Shown: positions 33,127-42,538 of the stretch, piece by piece
How positions within the stretch are numbered: position 1 is the stretch's first letter
How the letters are laid out: every line of letters begins with the position of its first letter
Source: Streptomyces spinosus
GTDB lineage: Bacteria > Actinomycetota > Actinomycetes > Streptomycetales > Streptomycetaceae
DNA: 64,000 bases
Assembly: GCF_020400655.1 (NCBI RefSeq)
Contig: NZ_JAINRC010000009.1
Coordinates: 62,001-126,000, forward strand
Reading direction: 5' to 3'
Translations under genes and position numbers: made by a program
The notes under the pieces: model-generated
Seen by the model: only the letters and a program-made list of their open reading frames with translations
What the model was told of the DNA's origin: nothing
Database searches by the model: none

Positions 33127-34191
33127 ATGCCCGCCAGCACAGTGAGCAAACGCAGCAGGTCCCGGATCACCGGCGCGGCGGCCCTGGCCGTCGGCGCCTC
33201 GCTCGTGCTCGCCGCCTGCGGCAGCACCAAGGACACCGCGAGCGCGGGAAGCGGCGGCACCGGCAAGGTCGGCGTGATCCTGCCGCTGCTGACCTCGCCG
33301 TTCTGGCAGTCGTACAACGACTACGTGCCGAAGATGGCCACGTCCGAGGGCGTCGAGGTGCTGAAGACGGTCAACTCCAACAGCGACCCCTCGCAGCAGA
33401 TCACCGACATCGACAACGAACTCACCCAGGGCGTCAAGGGGCTGGTCGTCGCCCCGCTGGACAGCGCCGCCATCCAGGCCGGACTCGACCAGGCCGAACG
33501 CAAGGGCGTGCCGGTCGTCGCCGTGGACGTGGCGCCCGACAAGGGCAAGGTCGCCATGGTGGTGCGCGCCGACAACGTCGCCTACGGCAAGAAGGCCTGC
33601 GACTACCTCGGGCAGCACGTGAGCAGCGGCAAGGTCGTGCAGATCATGGGCGACCTGGCCTCGGTCAACGGCCGCGACCGCTCCGAGGCGTTCCGGTCCT
33701 GCGTGAAGGAGAAATACCCGAGGCTCAAGGTGCTGGACATCCCCGCGAAGTGGGAGTCCGACACCGCCGCCGCCAAGCTCGACACCCTCCTCAACGCCAA
33801 CCCCGACATCAAGGGCATCTACCTCCAGGCGGGCGGTGTCTACCTCGCGCCGACCCTGCAGACCCTGAAGTCGAAGAACATGCTCAAGGCGGCCGGGCAG
33901 AAGGGGCACATCGCGATCGTCTCCAACGACGGCATCCCGCAGGAGTACGAGGCGATCCGCAAGGGCCAGATCGACGCCACCGTCTCCCAGCCGGCCGACG
34001 CCTACGCCAAGTACGGCCTGTACTACATCAAGGCGGCGATGCGGGGGAAGAAGTTCCGGCCCGGCCCGACCGACCACGACTCCACGATCGTCAGGCTCCC
34101 CAGCGGCATCCTGGAGGACCAGCTGCCCGCCCCGCTGGTCACCAAGGACAACGTCGACGACCCCAAGCTGTGGGGCAACTCGGTCCGATGA
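33127..34191 (+). CDS. Sugar ABC transporter substrate-binding lipoprotein
   Basis: 354 residues. Signal with lipobox LVLAACGS puts the mature Cys at about 35. The periplasmic-binding-protein type I fold (RbsB-like) shows GKVGVILPLLTSPFWQSYNDYVPKMA, ITDIDNELTQGVKGLVVAPLDSAAI and GIPQEYEAIRKGQIDATVSQPADAYAKYGLYY. First gene of the operon; L-fucose or an L-fucose-containing sugar is the inferred ligand from the downstream enzymes. GAGGAG precedes the ATG. Confidence 0.93.
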   Translation: MPASTVSKRSRSRITGAAALAVGASLVLAACGSTKDTASAGSGGTGKVGVILPLLTSPFWQSYNDYVPKMATSEGVEVLKTVNSNSDPSQQITDIDNELTQGVKGLVVAPLDSAAIQAGLDQAERKGVPVVAVDVAPDKGKVAMVVRADNVAYGKKACDYLGQHVSSGKVVQIMGDLASVNGRDRSEAFRSCVKEKYPRLKVLDIPAKWESDTAAAKLDTLLNANPDIKGIYLQAGGVYLAPTLQTLKSKNMLKAAGQKGHIAIVSNDGIPQEYEAIRKGQIDATVSQPADAYAKYGLYYIKAAMRGKKFRPGPTDHDSTIVRLPSGILEDQLPAPLVTKDNVDDPKLWGNSVR

Positions 34192-35726
34192 GCCACGGTC
34201 CGCACAGCCACGGTTCGGTGGCCACCCCGCTCATCGACACCACGCCCCTCGTCGAGGCGGAGGGCGTCGTCAAGCGGTACGGCCCCACGGTCGCCCTCGC
34301 CGACGGCCGGCTCACCGTGCTTCCCGGCGAGTCCCACGCCCTCGTCGGCCGCAACGGTGCCGGCAAGTCCACCCTGGTGAACGTCCTCACCGGCCTCCAG
34401 GCCCCGGACGCGGGCACCGTCCGCTTCGACGGCGAGCCCGCGCCCCCGCTCGCCGACCGGGACGCCTGGCGCCGCAAGGTCGCCTGCGTGTACCAGAAGC
34501 CCACCGTCGTACCGGAGCTGACGGTCGCGGAGAACCTCTTCCTCAACCGGCAGCCGCGGGCACGCGGGCTGATCAGCTGGCGGCGGCTGCGCACCGAGGC
34601 CGCCGGCCTCCTCGCCACCTGGGACGTCCGCGTCGACCCGGAGGCCCGTACCGCCGACCTCAAGGTCGAGGACCGCCAGATGGTGGAGATCGCCCGCGCG
34701 CTGAGCTTCGGCGCCCGGTTCATCGTGCTGGACGAACCCACCGCCCAGCTCGACAAGCGGGAGATCGAGCGCCTGTTCGGCCGGATGCGGGCGCTCCAGG
34801 ACTCCGGGGTGACCTTCCTGTTCATCTCGCACCACCTGCAAGAGGTCTACGAGGTCTGCCAGACCGTCACCGTGCTGCGCGACGCCCGCTGGATCACGAC
34901 GGCCCCCGTCGCCGAGCTGCCCAGGGCGGCCCTGGTGGAGGCCATGGCGGGGGAGTCGGTCGCCGAGCGGGCCCGGCCGCGCGCCACCGTGAACGGCACC
35001 GCCCCGGTCGTGCTCGACGTACGCGGCCTGACCTCCACCGCGTACGACGGCATCGACCTCACCGTCCGCCGCGGCGAGGTGCTGGGGCTCGCCGGGACCA
35101 GCGGCAGCGGCAAGACCGAGCTGGCCGAGACCCTCGCCGGACTGCACACCCCGGCCGGCGGCTCGGCCCTGCTGCAAGGGGAACCGCTGCCGTTCGGCGA
35201 CGTGCGGGCGGCGCTGGACGCGGGCGTCGGCTGGGTGCCCCGCGACCGGCACGAGCAGGGGCTGGTCCCCGGCATGACCGTCGGCGACAACACCACCCTG
35301 AGCGTCCTGGACCGGCTGGGCCGCCTCGGTTTCGTCGGCACCGGCCGCAGGAGCGGTTTCGCCACCGAGTTGATCGACCGCCTCGACATCCGCACCGAGG
35401 GCCCCGGACAGCCCGTCTCCGACCTCTCCGGAGGCAACGCGCAGAAGGTGGTCATGGCCCGCGCCCTGGCCTCCGACCCCCGCCTGCTCGTGCTGATCAA
35501 CCCGACGGCGGGCGTCGACGTGAAGTCCAAGGAGTCCCTGCTGGCCCGCATGGACAGCGCCCGCGAGGACGGCACGGCCGTGCTCGTCGTCTCCGACGAA
35601 CTCGACGACCTGCGGCGCTGCGACCGCGTCCTCGTCCTCTTCCACGGCCGCATCGTCGCCGAGCACCCGGCCGGCTGGCGCGACCACGAGCTGATCGCCT
35701 CCATCGAAGGAGTGGACCATGGCTGA
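34188..35726 (+). CDS. Sugar ABC transporter ATPase (RbsA-like, two ABC modules)
   Basis: 512 residues. First ABC module with GRNGAGKSTLVNVL (Walker A), signature region VEDRQMVEIARAL and FIVLDEPTAQL; second with GTSGSGKTELAETL, DLSGGNAQKVVMARALAS. In the first module the canonical LSGGQ is replaced by LKVEDRQ and the second Walker B ends INPTAGVD, both common in RbsA-type proteins. Overlaps the binding protein by 4 bases (ATGA). Confidence 0.94.
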   Translation: MSHGPHSHGSVATPLIDTTPLVEAEGVVKRYGPTVALADGRLTVLPGESHALVGRNGAGKSTLVNVLTGLQAPDAGTVRFDGEPAPPLADRDAWRRKVACVYQKPTVVPELTVAENLFLNRQPRARGLISWRRLRTEAAGLLATWDVRVDPEARTADLKVEDRQMVEIARALSFGARFIVLDEPTAQLDKREIERLFGRMRALQDSGVTFLFISHHLQEVYEVCQTVTVLRDARWITTAPVAELPRAALVEAMAGESVAERARPRATVNGTAPVVLDVRGLTSTAYDGIDLTVRRGEVLGLAGTSGSGKTELAETLAGLHTPAGGSALLQGEPLPFGDVRAALDAGVGWVPRDRHEQGLVPGMTVGDNTTLSVLDRLGRLGFVGTGRRSGFATELIDRLDIRTEGPGQPVSDLSGGNAQKVVMARALASDPRLLVLINPTAGVDVKSKESLLARMDSAREDGTAVLVVSDELDDLRRCDRVLVLFHGRIVAEHPAGWRDHELIASIEGVDHG

Positions 35727-36744
35727 CACCAAGGCCCCGCCGCTCACCTCGCCCCGCCTGACCGACCAGCGCGCCGCCCGGGCCGTGCTGCTGCGCCGCG
35801 CACGCGAACTCGCCCTCGTACCCGCCCTGGTGCTGCTCATGGTGCTGGGCGCGGTGGTCAACGACTCGTTCCTCACCGAGCGGAACCTGATCTCGATCCT
35901 GGGCGCGTCGGCCGCCCTCGCCATGGTGGTGCTCGCCGAGTCGCTGGTGCTCATCACCGGCAAGTTCGACCTGTCCCTGGAGTCGGTCGTCGGCATCGCG
36001 CCCGCCGTAGGGGCGCTCCTCGTCCTGCCCTCGGCGCAGGCCGGCTGGGGCACCGGGCTCCCCGCGCCGGTCGCCCTGCTCGCGATCCTCGTCGTCGGCG
36101 CGGCCGTCGGCGCCTTCAACGGCGTCCTGGTCGTGAAGTTCAAGCTCAACGCGTTCATCGTGACCCTCGCGATGCTCATCGTGCTGCGCGGGCTGCTGGT
36201 CGGCGCCACCAAGGGCAAGACCCTGTTCGGCATGCCCGACAGCTTCTCCTCGCTGGCCACCACCACCTTCCTCAGCGTCCCGATGTCGGTGTGGCTCGCC
36301 GCCGTCGCCTTCGCCGTCACCGGAGGCGTGCTGAAGTACCACCGGGTCGGCCGCGCCCTGTACGCCATCGGCGGCAACGCGGAGGCCGCCCGCGCCGCGG
36401 GCATCCGCGTGGACCGCGTGATGCTCGGGGTGTTCGTCGTCGCCGGAGTCCTCGCCTCCGTCGGCGGCATCATGCAGACCGGCTACGTCGGCGCGATCAG
36501 CGCCAACCAGGGCCAGAACATGATCTTCACCGTGTTCGCGGCGGCGGTGATCGGCGGCATCAGCCTGGACGGCGGCAAGGGCACCATGTTCGGCGCCCTG
36601 ACCGGCGTCCTCCTCCTGGGCGTCGTGCAGAACCTGCTCACCCTCGCCCAGGTGCCGTCGTTCTGGATCCAGGCCATCTACGGCGGCATCATCCTCGTCG
36701 CCCTGATGATCGCCCGTGTCACCACGGGCCGCGCCCAGGACTGA
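35719..36744 (+). CDS. Sugar ABC transporter permease (RbsC-like)
   Basis: 341 residues with about nine to ten hydrophobic helices ([59 protein letters not shown]...). The cytoplasmic loop [26 protein letters not shown] is the ATPase contact typical of RbsC-type permeases. It overlaps the ATPase gene by 8 bases; as in ribose-type systems a single permease probably homodimerises. Confidence 0.94.
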   Translation: MADTKAPPLTSPRLTDQRAARAVLLRRARELALVPALVLLMVLGAVVNDSFLTERNLISILGASAALAMVVLAESLVLITGKFDLSLESVVGIAPAVGALLVLPSAQAGWGTGLPAPVALLAILVVGAAVGAFNGVLVVKFKLNAFIVTLAMLIVLRGLLVGATKGKTLFGMPDSFSSLATTTFLSVPMSVWLAAVAFAVTGGVLKYHRVGRALYAIGGNAEAARAAGIRVDRVMLGVFVVAGVLASVGGIMQTGYVGAISANQGQNMIFTVFAAAVIGGISLDGGKGTMFGALTGVLLLGVVQNLLTLAQVPSFWIQAIYGGIILVALMIARVTTGRAQD

Positions 36745-36779
36745 TGAACCGTCACCTTCCCCCGGCAGAAAGGGCATCC

Positions 36780-38120
36780 GTGTCCGACGCTCCCGCCCGC
36801 GTCATCGCGGTCGACACCCACGACATCCGCTTCCCCACCTCGCGCGAGCTGGACGGCTCCGACGCGATGAACCCGGACCCCGACTACTCGGCGGCCTACG
36901 TCGTCCTGCGCACCGACGCCGCCGACGGGCTGGAGGGACACGGATTCACCTTCACCATCGGGCGGGGCAACGACGTCCAGGTCGCCGCGATCGACGCGCT
37001 GCGGGGGCATGTGCTGGGCCGCGACGTCGAGGAACTGTGCGCCGACCCCGGCTCGCTCTTCCGGGACCTGATCGGCGACAGCCAGCTGCGCTGGCTCGGC
37101 CCCGAGAAGGGCGTGATGCACATGGCGATCGGGGCCGTCGTCAACGCCGCCTGGGACCTCGCCGCCCGGCGGGCCGGAAAGCCCCTGTGGCGGCTGCTCG
37201 CCGACGCCGAACCCGAGTGGCTGGTCCGGCAGATCGACTTCCGGTACATCACCGACGCCCTCACCCCCGAGGAGGCCCTCGACCTGCTCAGGCGCGGCCG
37301 GGCGGGCGCGGAGGAGCGCCGGGCCCGCCTCCTGGAGCGCGGCTTCCCCGCCTACACCACCTCCCCGGGCTGGCTCGGCTACGACGACGACAAGCTCGGC
37401 CGGCTCGCCGCCCGCGCCGTCGCCGACGGCTTCCGGCAGATCAAGCTGAAGGTCGGCGCCGACCTCGACGACGACATCCGCCGCTGCCGGGTGGCCCGCG
37501 CCGTCGTCGGACCGGAGATCCGCCTGGCGATCGACGCCAACCAGCGCTGGAACGTGGACGAGGCGATCCGCTGGACCAACGCCCTGGCCGAGTTCGGCCC
37601 GTACTGGATCGAGGAGCCCACCAGCCCCGACGACGTCCTCGGCCACGCCGCCGTCCGCCGCGCGGTCGCCCCCGTGAAGGTCGCCACCGGCGAACACGTG
37701 CAGAACCGGATCGTGTTCAAGCAGATGCTCCAGGCCGGCGCCCTCGACATCGTGCAGATCGACGCGGCCCGCGTCGGCGGGGTCAACGAGAACCTCGCCA
37801 TCCTGCTCCTCGCCGCCAAGTTCGGCGTCCCCGTCTGCCCGCACGCGGGCGGGGTCGGCCTGTGCGAACTCGTCCAGCACCTGTCGATGTTCGACTACCT
37901 GGCCGTCTCCGGCAGCACCGAGGACCGCGTCATCGAGTACGTCGACCACCTCCACGAGCACTTCGTCACCCCGGTCGTCATCCGCGACGGCCACTACACG
38001 GCACCCACCGCGCCCGGCTTCTCCGCCGCCCTGCTCCCGGAGTCCCTCGCGCGGTACACGTTCCCCGGCGGCACCTACTGGGCCGCCGATCCCGACACCC
38101 GGAAGGATGAGGCCGCATGA
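36780..38120 (+). CDS. L-fuconate dehydratase (enolase superfamily)
   Basis: 446 residues from the GTG at 36780; an in-frame ATG at 36744 overlapping the permease stop is the alternative, but AGAAAGGG stands before 36780. The sequence closely follows characterised Fuc[90 protein letters not shown] (KxK bases), [26 protein letters not shown] and [15 protein letters not shown]. It dehydrates L-fuconate to 2-keto-3-deoxy-L-fuconate with Mg2+. Confidence 0.94.
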   Translation: MSDAPARVIAVDTHDIRFPTSRELDGSDAMNPDPDYSAAYVVLRTDAADGLEGHGFTFTIGRGNDVQVAAIDALRGHVLGRDVEELCADPGSLFRDLIGDSQLRWLGPEKGVMHMAIGAVVNAAWDLAARRAGKPLWRLLADAEPEWLVRQIDFRYITDALTPEEALDLLRRGRAGAEERRARLLERGFPAYTTSPGWLGYDDDKLGRLAARAVADGFRQIKLKVGADLDDDIRRCRVARAVVGPEIRLAIDANQRWNVDEAIRWTNALAEFGPYWIEEPTSPDDVLGHAAVRRAVAPVKVATGEHVQNRIVFKQMLQAGALDIVQIDAARVGGVNENLAILLLAAKFGVPVCPHAGGVGLCELVQHLSMFDYLAVSGSTEDRVIEYVDHLHEHFVTPVVIRDGHYTAPTAPGFSAALLPESLARYTFPGGTYWAADPDTRKDEAA

Positions 38121-38890
38121 GCGACTTCGCGGGACTCAGGGCCCTGGTGACCGGCGGCGCGTCCGGCATCGGCCGGGCCACCGCCGACCTCCTCGCCGCC
38201 CGCGGCGCCCAGGTCGCGGTCCTCGACCTGGACCCGTCCGCGGTCGGCAAGCCCCTCCTCGGGCTGCGCGCCGACGTCACCGACGACGCCTCGGTGCGCA
38301 CGGCCGTCCGGGACGCGGCCGAGGCGCTGGGAGGGCTGGACGTCCTCGTGAACAACGCGGGCGTCGGCGCCCAGGGCACCGTCGAGGACAACGACGACGC
38401 CGAGTGGCGGCACGTCTTCGACGTCAACGTCCTCGGCATGGTCCGCACCGCCCGCGCCTGCCTGCCGTACCTGCGCCGCGCCGCCACCGCCCGGCCGGGC
38501 AGCGCGGCCATCGTCAACACCTGCTCCATCGCGGCCACCGCCGGCCTGCCGCAGCGCGCCCTGTACAGCGCCACCAAGGGCGCCGTGTACTCCCTGACCC
38601 TCGCCATGGCCGCCGACCACGTCCGCGAGGGCATCCGCGTCAACTGCGTCAACCCCGGTACGGCGGACACCCCCTGGATCGGCCGGCTGCTGGACGCGGC
38701 CGAGGACCCGGCCGCCGAACGGGCCGCCCTGGAGGCCCGCCAGCCCACCGGCCGCCTGGTCTCCGCGGCCGAGGTCGCGGGCGCCATCGCCTACCTGGCG
38801 AGCCCCCTCTCCGGCGCCACCACCGGCACCGCCCTCGCCGTCGACGGCGGCATGCAGGGCCTCAGGCCGCGTCCGGCGGCGGACCGGTGA
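38117..38890 (+). CDS. SDR, probable 2-keto-3-deoxy-L-fuconate dehydrogenase
   Basis: 257 residues, classical SDR with [14 protein letters not shown] (TGxxxGIG), NNAG, the Ser/YxxxK catalytic set ([28 protein letters not shown]) and INCVNPG-type [15 protein letters not shown]. By operon position and the known non-phosphorylated L-fucose pathway it should oxidise 2-keto-3-deoxy-L-fuconate to the 2,4-diketo acid with NAD. Starts inside the stop of fuconate dehydratase (ATGA). Confidence 0.88.
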   Translation: MSDFAGLRALVTGGASGIGRATADLLAARGAQVAVLDLDPSAVGKPLLGLRADVTDDASVRTAVRDAAEALGGLDVLVNNAGVGAQGTVEDNDDAEWRHVFDVNVLGMVRTARACLPYLRRAATARPGSAAIVNTCSIAATAGLPQRALYSATKGAVYSLTLAMAADHVREGIRVNCVNPGTADTPWIGRLLDAAEDPAAERAALEARQPTGRLVSAAEVAGAIAYLASPLSGATTGTALAVDGGMQGLRPRPAADR

Positions 38891-39855
38891 CCCTCCTCGG
38901 CCGCGGCGGCGTCGACGTCACCTCCCTGGGCCTCGGCGCCGCCGCCCTCGGCAACCTCTACACCCCGGTCGGCGACGAGCAGGCCCACGCGGCCGTACAC
39001 GCGGCCTGGGAGCGCGGCATCCGCTACTTCGACACCGCCCCCCACTACGGCCTCGGGCTGTCCGAACGCCGCCTGGGCGCGGCCCTGCGGGAGTACGACC
39101 GCGCCGCCTACACGGTCTCCACCAAGGTCGGCCGCCGCCTGCAACCGGCCGACGGCACCGGCGACGACCTGGCCAACGGCTTCGCCGTACCCGACGACCA
39201 CCGCCGCGTCTGGGACTTCACCGCCGACGGCGTCCGCCGCACCCTGGAGGCGAGCCTGGAGCGCCTCGGTCTCGACCGTGTCGACGTCGTCTACCTCCAC
39301 GACCCCGACGACCACGCCGAACAGGCCTTCCGCGAGGGCTACCCGGCGCTGGAGAAGCTCCGCGCGGAGGGCGTCGTGGGCGCCATCGGGGCGGGCATGA
39401 ACCAGGCGGAGATGCTGACCCGGTTCGTCCGTGACACGGACGTCGACGTGGTGCTCTGCGCGGGCCGGTACACCCTCCTCGACCAGAGCGCGGCCACCGA
39501 GCTGCTGCCCGAGGCCCTACGACGCGGCGTGTCCGTGGTCGTCGGCGGCGCCTTCAACTCCGGGCTGCTGGCGGACCCGTCCCGTCACCCGACCTACAAC
39601 TACACGCGCGCGCCCCGGGAGTTGCTGGACCGTGCACTGCGGATCAAGGCGGTCGCCGAGCGCCACGGCACCACCCTGCGCGCCGCCGCCCTCGCCTTCT
39701 GCTCCGCCCACCCGGCCGTGGCGAGCGTCCTGACCGGCGCCCGCTCGGCCGCCGAGGTCCGCGACTGCGCCGACCAGTTCGCGGCGCCGGTACCGGACGC
39801 CTTCTGGCGGGAACTGCGCGCGACCGGCCTGCTGCCCCCTCGGGAGCCGTCATGA
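38887..39855 (+). CDS. Aldo/keto reductase, probable L-fucose dehydrogenase
   Basis: 322 residues from a GTG that overlaps the SDR stop. AKR barrel with GIRYFDTAPHYGLGLSERRLGAAL (catalytic Asp/Tyr), VSTKVGR (Lys) and VVYLHDPDDH (His). This family includes D-threo-aldose 1-dehydrogenase/L-fucose dehydrogenase, which oxidises the sugar to the lactone. The next two genes, mutarotase and lactonase, fit substrates and products on both sides of this step. Confidence 0.88.
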   Translation: MTLLGRGGVDVTSLGLGAAALGNLYTPVGDEQAHAAVHAAWERGIRYFDTAPHYGLGLSERRLGAALREYDRAAYTVSTKVGRRLQPADGTGDDLANGFAVPDDHRRVWDFTADGVRRTLEASLERLGLDRVDVVYLHDPDDHAEQAFREGYPALEKLRAEGVVGAIGAGMNQAEMLTRFVRDTDVDVVLCAGRYTLLDQSAATELLPEALRRGVSVVVGGAFNSGLLADPSRHPTYNYTRAPRELLDRALRIKAVAERHGTTLRAAALAFCSAHPAVASVLTGARSAAEVRDCADQFAAPVPDAFWRELRATGLLPPREPS

Positions 39856-40166
39856 GGGTCGCCCTGCACACCAAGGTCCGCGCGGACCGGGTCGAGGAGT
39901 ACGAGGCCGCCCACCGCGCGGTCCCGGAGGACCTCACCGACGCCATCCGCGCCGCGGGGGCCACCTCCTGGACCATCTGGCGGTCGGGGACCGACCTCTT
40001 CCACGTCCTGGAGTGCGCGGACTACGCCCGTCTCCTCGCCGAGCTGGAACGGCTCCCGGTCAACGCGGCCTGGCAGACCCGGATGGCGGACCTGCTGGAC
40101 GTGCCGCACGACTACTCCGCCGGGGGCGCGGCCGCGACCCTGCCCGTCGTGTGGGAGCTGCCATGA
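39852..40166 (+). CDS. L-fucose/L-rhamnose mutarotase family protein
   Basis: 104 residues, full length for the RhaM/FucU-like DUF718 group. MRVALHTKVRADRVEEYEAAHRAVPEDLTDAIRAAG carries the conserved Tyr and His, and TSWTIWRSGTDLFHVLECADY the Trp and second Tyr region. It interconverts alpha and beta anomers, supplying the anomer used by the dehydrogenase. Coupled on both sides by ATGA overlaps. Confidence 0.9.
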   Translation: MRVALHTKVRADRVEEYEAAHRAVPEDLTDAIRAAGATSWTIWRSGTDLFHVLECADYARLLAELERLPVNAAWQTRMADLLDVPHDYSAGGAAATLPVVWELP

Positions 40167-41002
40167 GCGTCGACGCCCACCACCACGTCTGGGACCTGAC
40201 CGTCCGCGATCAGGACTGGATCCGGGGACCCGGACTCCGGCCGCTGCGCCGGAACTTCACCGTCGCCGACCTCGAACCCCAGGCACGTGCCGTGGGGGTC
40301 GACCGTACCGTCCTCGTCCAGACCGTCACCGTGCCCGAGGAGACCCCCGAGTTCCTCGCCCTCGCCGCCGCCCACGACCTGATCGCCGGGGTCGTCGGCT
40401 GGACCGACCTCACCCGCCCCGGCATCGCCGACGAACTGGCCCGGCTGCGCGAACTGCCCGGCGGCTCCCACCTGAAGGGCATCCGGCACCAGGTGCAGGG
40501 CGAACCCGACCCCGAGTGGCTGCTGCGGCCCGACGTCCTGCGCGGCCTGGCCGCCGTGGCCGACGCCGGCCTGGTCTACGACCTCGTGGTCACACCCCAC
40601 CAGCTCCCGGCCTGCGCGGCGGCGGCCAAGGCCCTGCCCCAGCTCACCTTCGTCCTCGACCACCTCGGCAAGCCGCCCATCGCCTCCGGGGAGCGCGCGT
40701 CCTGGGCCGCCGCCCTGCGCGCCCTCGCCGCCCTCCCCAACACCGTCGCCAAACTCTCCGGCCTGGTCACCGAGGCCGGACCGGACACCCGCGACGCCGC
40801 CGGGCTGCGCCCGTACGTCGACACCGCCCTGGACGCCTTCGGCCCCGCCCGGCTGATGGCCGGCTCGGACTGGCCCGTGTGCACCCTGGCCATGAGCTAC
40901 GCCGAGGTCCACGCGCTCACCCGGGAGGTGACGGCGGGGCTCGGCGAGGCGGAGCGCACGGCGCTGTTCGAGACCACCGCGAGCCGTGTCTACGACCTGT
41001 GA
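40163..41002 (+). CDS. L-fuconolactone hydrolase (amidohydrolase 2 family)
   Basis: 279 residues. SVDAHHHVWDL contains the HxH metal ligands, followed by FVLDHLGKPP (His) and LMAGSDWPVC (Asp), the standard PF04909 set. It opens the lactone produced by the fucose dehydrogenase. Last gene of the operon; its 3' end overlaps the convergent membrane protein gene by 13 bases. Confidence 0.9.
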   Translation: MSVDAHHHVWDLTVRDQDWIRGPGLRPLRRNFTVADLEPQARAVGVDRTVLVQTVTVPEETPEFLALAAAHDLIAGVVGWTDLTRPGIADELARLRELPGGSHLKGIRHQVQGEPDPEWLLRPDVLRGLAAVADAGLVYDLVVTPHQLPACAAAAKALPQLTFVLDHLGKPPIASGERASWAAALRALAALPNTVAKLSGLVTEAGPDTRDAAGLRPYVDTALDAFGPARLMAGSDWPVCTLAMSYAEVHALTREVTAGLGEAERTALFETTASRVYDL

Positions 41003-42459
41003 GCCACGCCCGCGAGCCGGGTCGGCGGCAGGTACTCCCGCACGAACGTGCGCTCCCAGCACGCCCCCGTCTCGCGCAGCTCCCGCCAGGTCGTGTACCG
41101 GTACCGGAACAGCCGGGCCCGGACATGGCGGGGTGGGGTGCCGGGCGGGAAGGGGGAGCGGCGCAGCAGCCGCAGCGTGTCCCGGTCGTTCTCCAGCAGG
41201 CGTTCCACCAGACCGCCGAACCACTCCCCGGCGTAGGCCGGCGACAGCGCCGCGAACCACATCAGCCAGTCCAGGCGCAGATGGTAGGGGGCGAACTGGC
41301 GCGGCCAGCGGCGGGGATCGCCGGGCTTGCCCTTGAAGACGTACTCCCGCCAGTCCGAGTCCGGGCGCGGGGTGTCGTCCAGCGTTCCCTCGATCACCAC
41401 CTCGTAACGGACCCGGCTGACGCTGCCGAACGCACCGTAGGTGTTCACCAGGTGCAGCGGGTCGAAGGAGCGGTTCATCACCTGGCGGCGGGAGACCATG
41501 TTGACCACCGGGCGGTGGCTCAGGAAGAGCAGCAGCGCGCCGACCGCCAGCACCAGCACCTCGTACCACAGCGGCGCCGGCGGCACCGGCGGCGCGGTCG
41601 CCGGCAGCCGCAGCGCGGACAGCGCCAGCACGATGGTGATCCAGTTCAGCCAGGAGAAGTTGCCGGAGAGCACCAGCCACAACTGGGTGGCGATCATCAG
41701 CGCGGCGGCGGCCGAGGCGATCGGCTGCGGGGTGAACAGCAGGACCGGTACGACCAGCTGGGTGACGTGGTTGGCGGCCACCTCCACCCGGTGCAGCGGC
41801 TTGGGCAGGTGGTGGAAGAACCAGCTCAGCGGGCCCGGCATCGGCTGGGTCTCGTGGTGGTAGTCCAGACAGGTCAGCCGCCGCCAGCAGGCGTCGCCGC
41901 GCATCTTGATCAGCCCGGCACCGAACTCCACCCGGAACAGGATCCAGCGCAGCAGGAACAGCACGACGACCGGCGGCGCCACTTCGCCGTTGCCGAGGAA
42001 CGCGGCCAGGAAGCCCGTCTCCAGCAGCAGCGACTCCCAGCCGAACGCGTACCACGTCTGGCCCACGTTGACGATCGACAGGTACAGCGCCCACGGCACC
42101 AGCCACAGCAGGATCCCGGCCCACAGCGGCAGCAGCGAGTCCGCCCCGGCCAGCAGGGCCGCCGACACCGCGCAGCCCGTCCAGGCACAGGCCGCGAAGA
42201 AACGGTCGGAGTAGTGCAGGTGGAACAGGCTCGGGGCACGCCGGAACCGCGCCTGGGCCAGGTACCGGGGGATCGGCAGCATCCCGCGCTCGCCCAGCAG
42301 GGCCCGGAACTGCAGGGCCGCCGTCAGGAACGCGACCAGGTACACGGCGGCCAGGGCCCGCTGGAAGACCAGCCGGCTCAGCCAGTAGTCGGGTGCGGTG
42401 AACCAGTCCACGGCTGTGCGCGCCCTCCTGTACGGCGACACCGGCGCCGCTGTCGTCAC
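40990..42459 (-). CDS. Lipase maturation factor family membrane protein
   Basis: 489 residues from a GTG at 42459 (GGGGAA upstream). About eight membrane helices in the first 330 residues, with WESLLLETGFLAAFLGN, LRWILFRVEFGAGLIKMRGDACWRRLTCLDYHHETQPMPGPLSWFFHHLPKPLHRVEVAANH, a stretch diagnostic of LMF1-like DUF1222 proteins; the C-terminal soluble part has DWREYVFKGKPGDPRRWPRQFAPYHLRLDWLMWFAAL. In vertebrates LMF1 is needed for lipase folding in the ER; the bacterial role is unknown. Start is uncertain, a GTG at VDWFTAP is possible. Confidence 0.85.
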   Translation of the reverse strand: MTTAAPVSPYRRARTAVDWFTAPDYWLSRLVFQRALAAVYLVAFLTAALQFRALLGERGMLPIPRYLAQARFRRAPSLFHLHYSDRFFAACAWTGCAVSAALLAGADSLLPLWAGILLWLVPWALYLSIVNVGQTWYAFGWESLLLETGFLAAFLGNGEVAPPVVVLFLLRWILFRVEFGAGLIKMRGDACWRRLTCLDYHHETQPMPGPLSWFFHHLPKPLHRVEVAANHVTQLVVPVLLFTPQPIASAAAALMIATQLWLVLSGNFSWLNWITIVLALSALRLPATAPPVPPAPLWYEVLVLAVGALLLFLSHRPVVNMVSRRQVMNRSFDPLHLVNTYGAFGSVSRVRYEVVIEGTLDDTPRPDSDWREYVFKGKPGDPRRWPRQFAPYHLRLDWLMWFAALSPAYAGEWFGGLVERLLENDRDTLRLLRRSPFPPGTPPRHVRARLFRYRYTTWRELRETGACWERTFVREYLPPTRLAGVAHRS

Positions 42460-42538
42460 GGCGTTCCCCGAGTTGCCAGCCAAACCTGAGCGATGCCAAC
42501 AATAGGGCGTTATCACCCACAGTGATGCGGAGTGTGCG

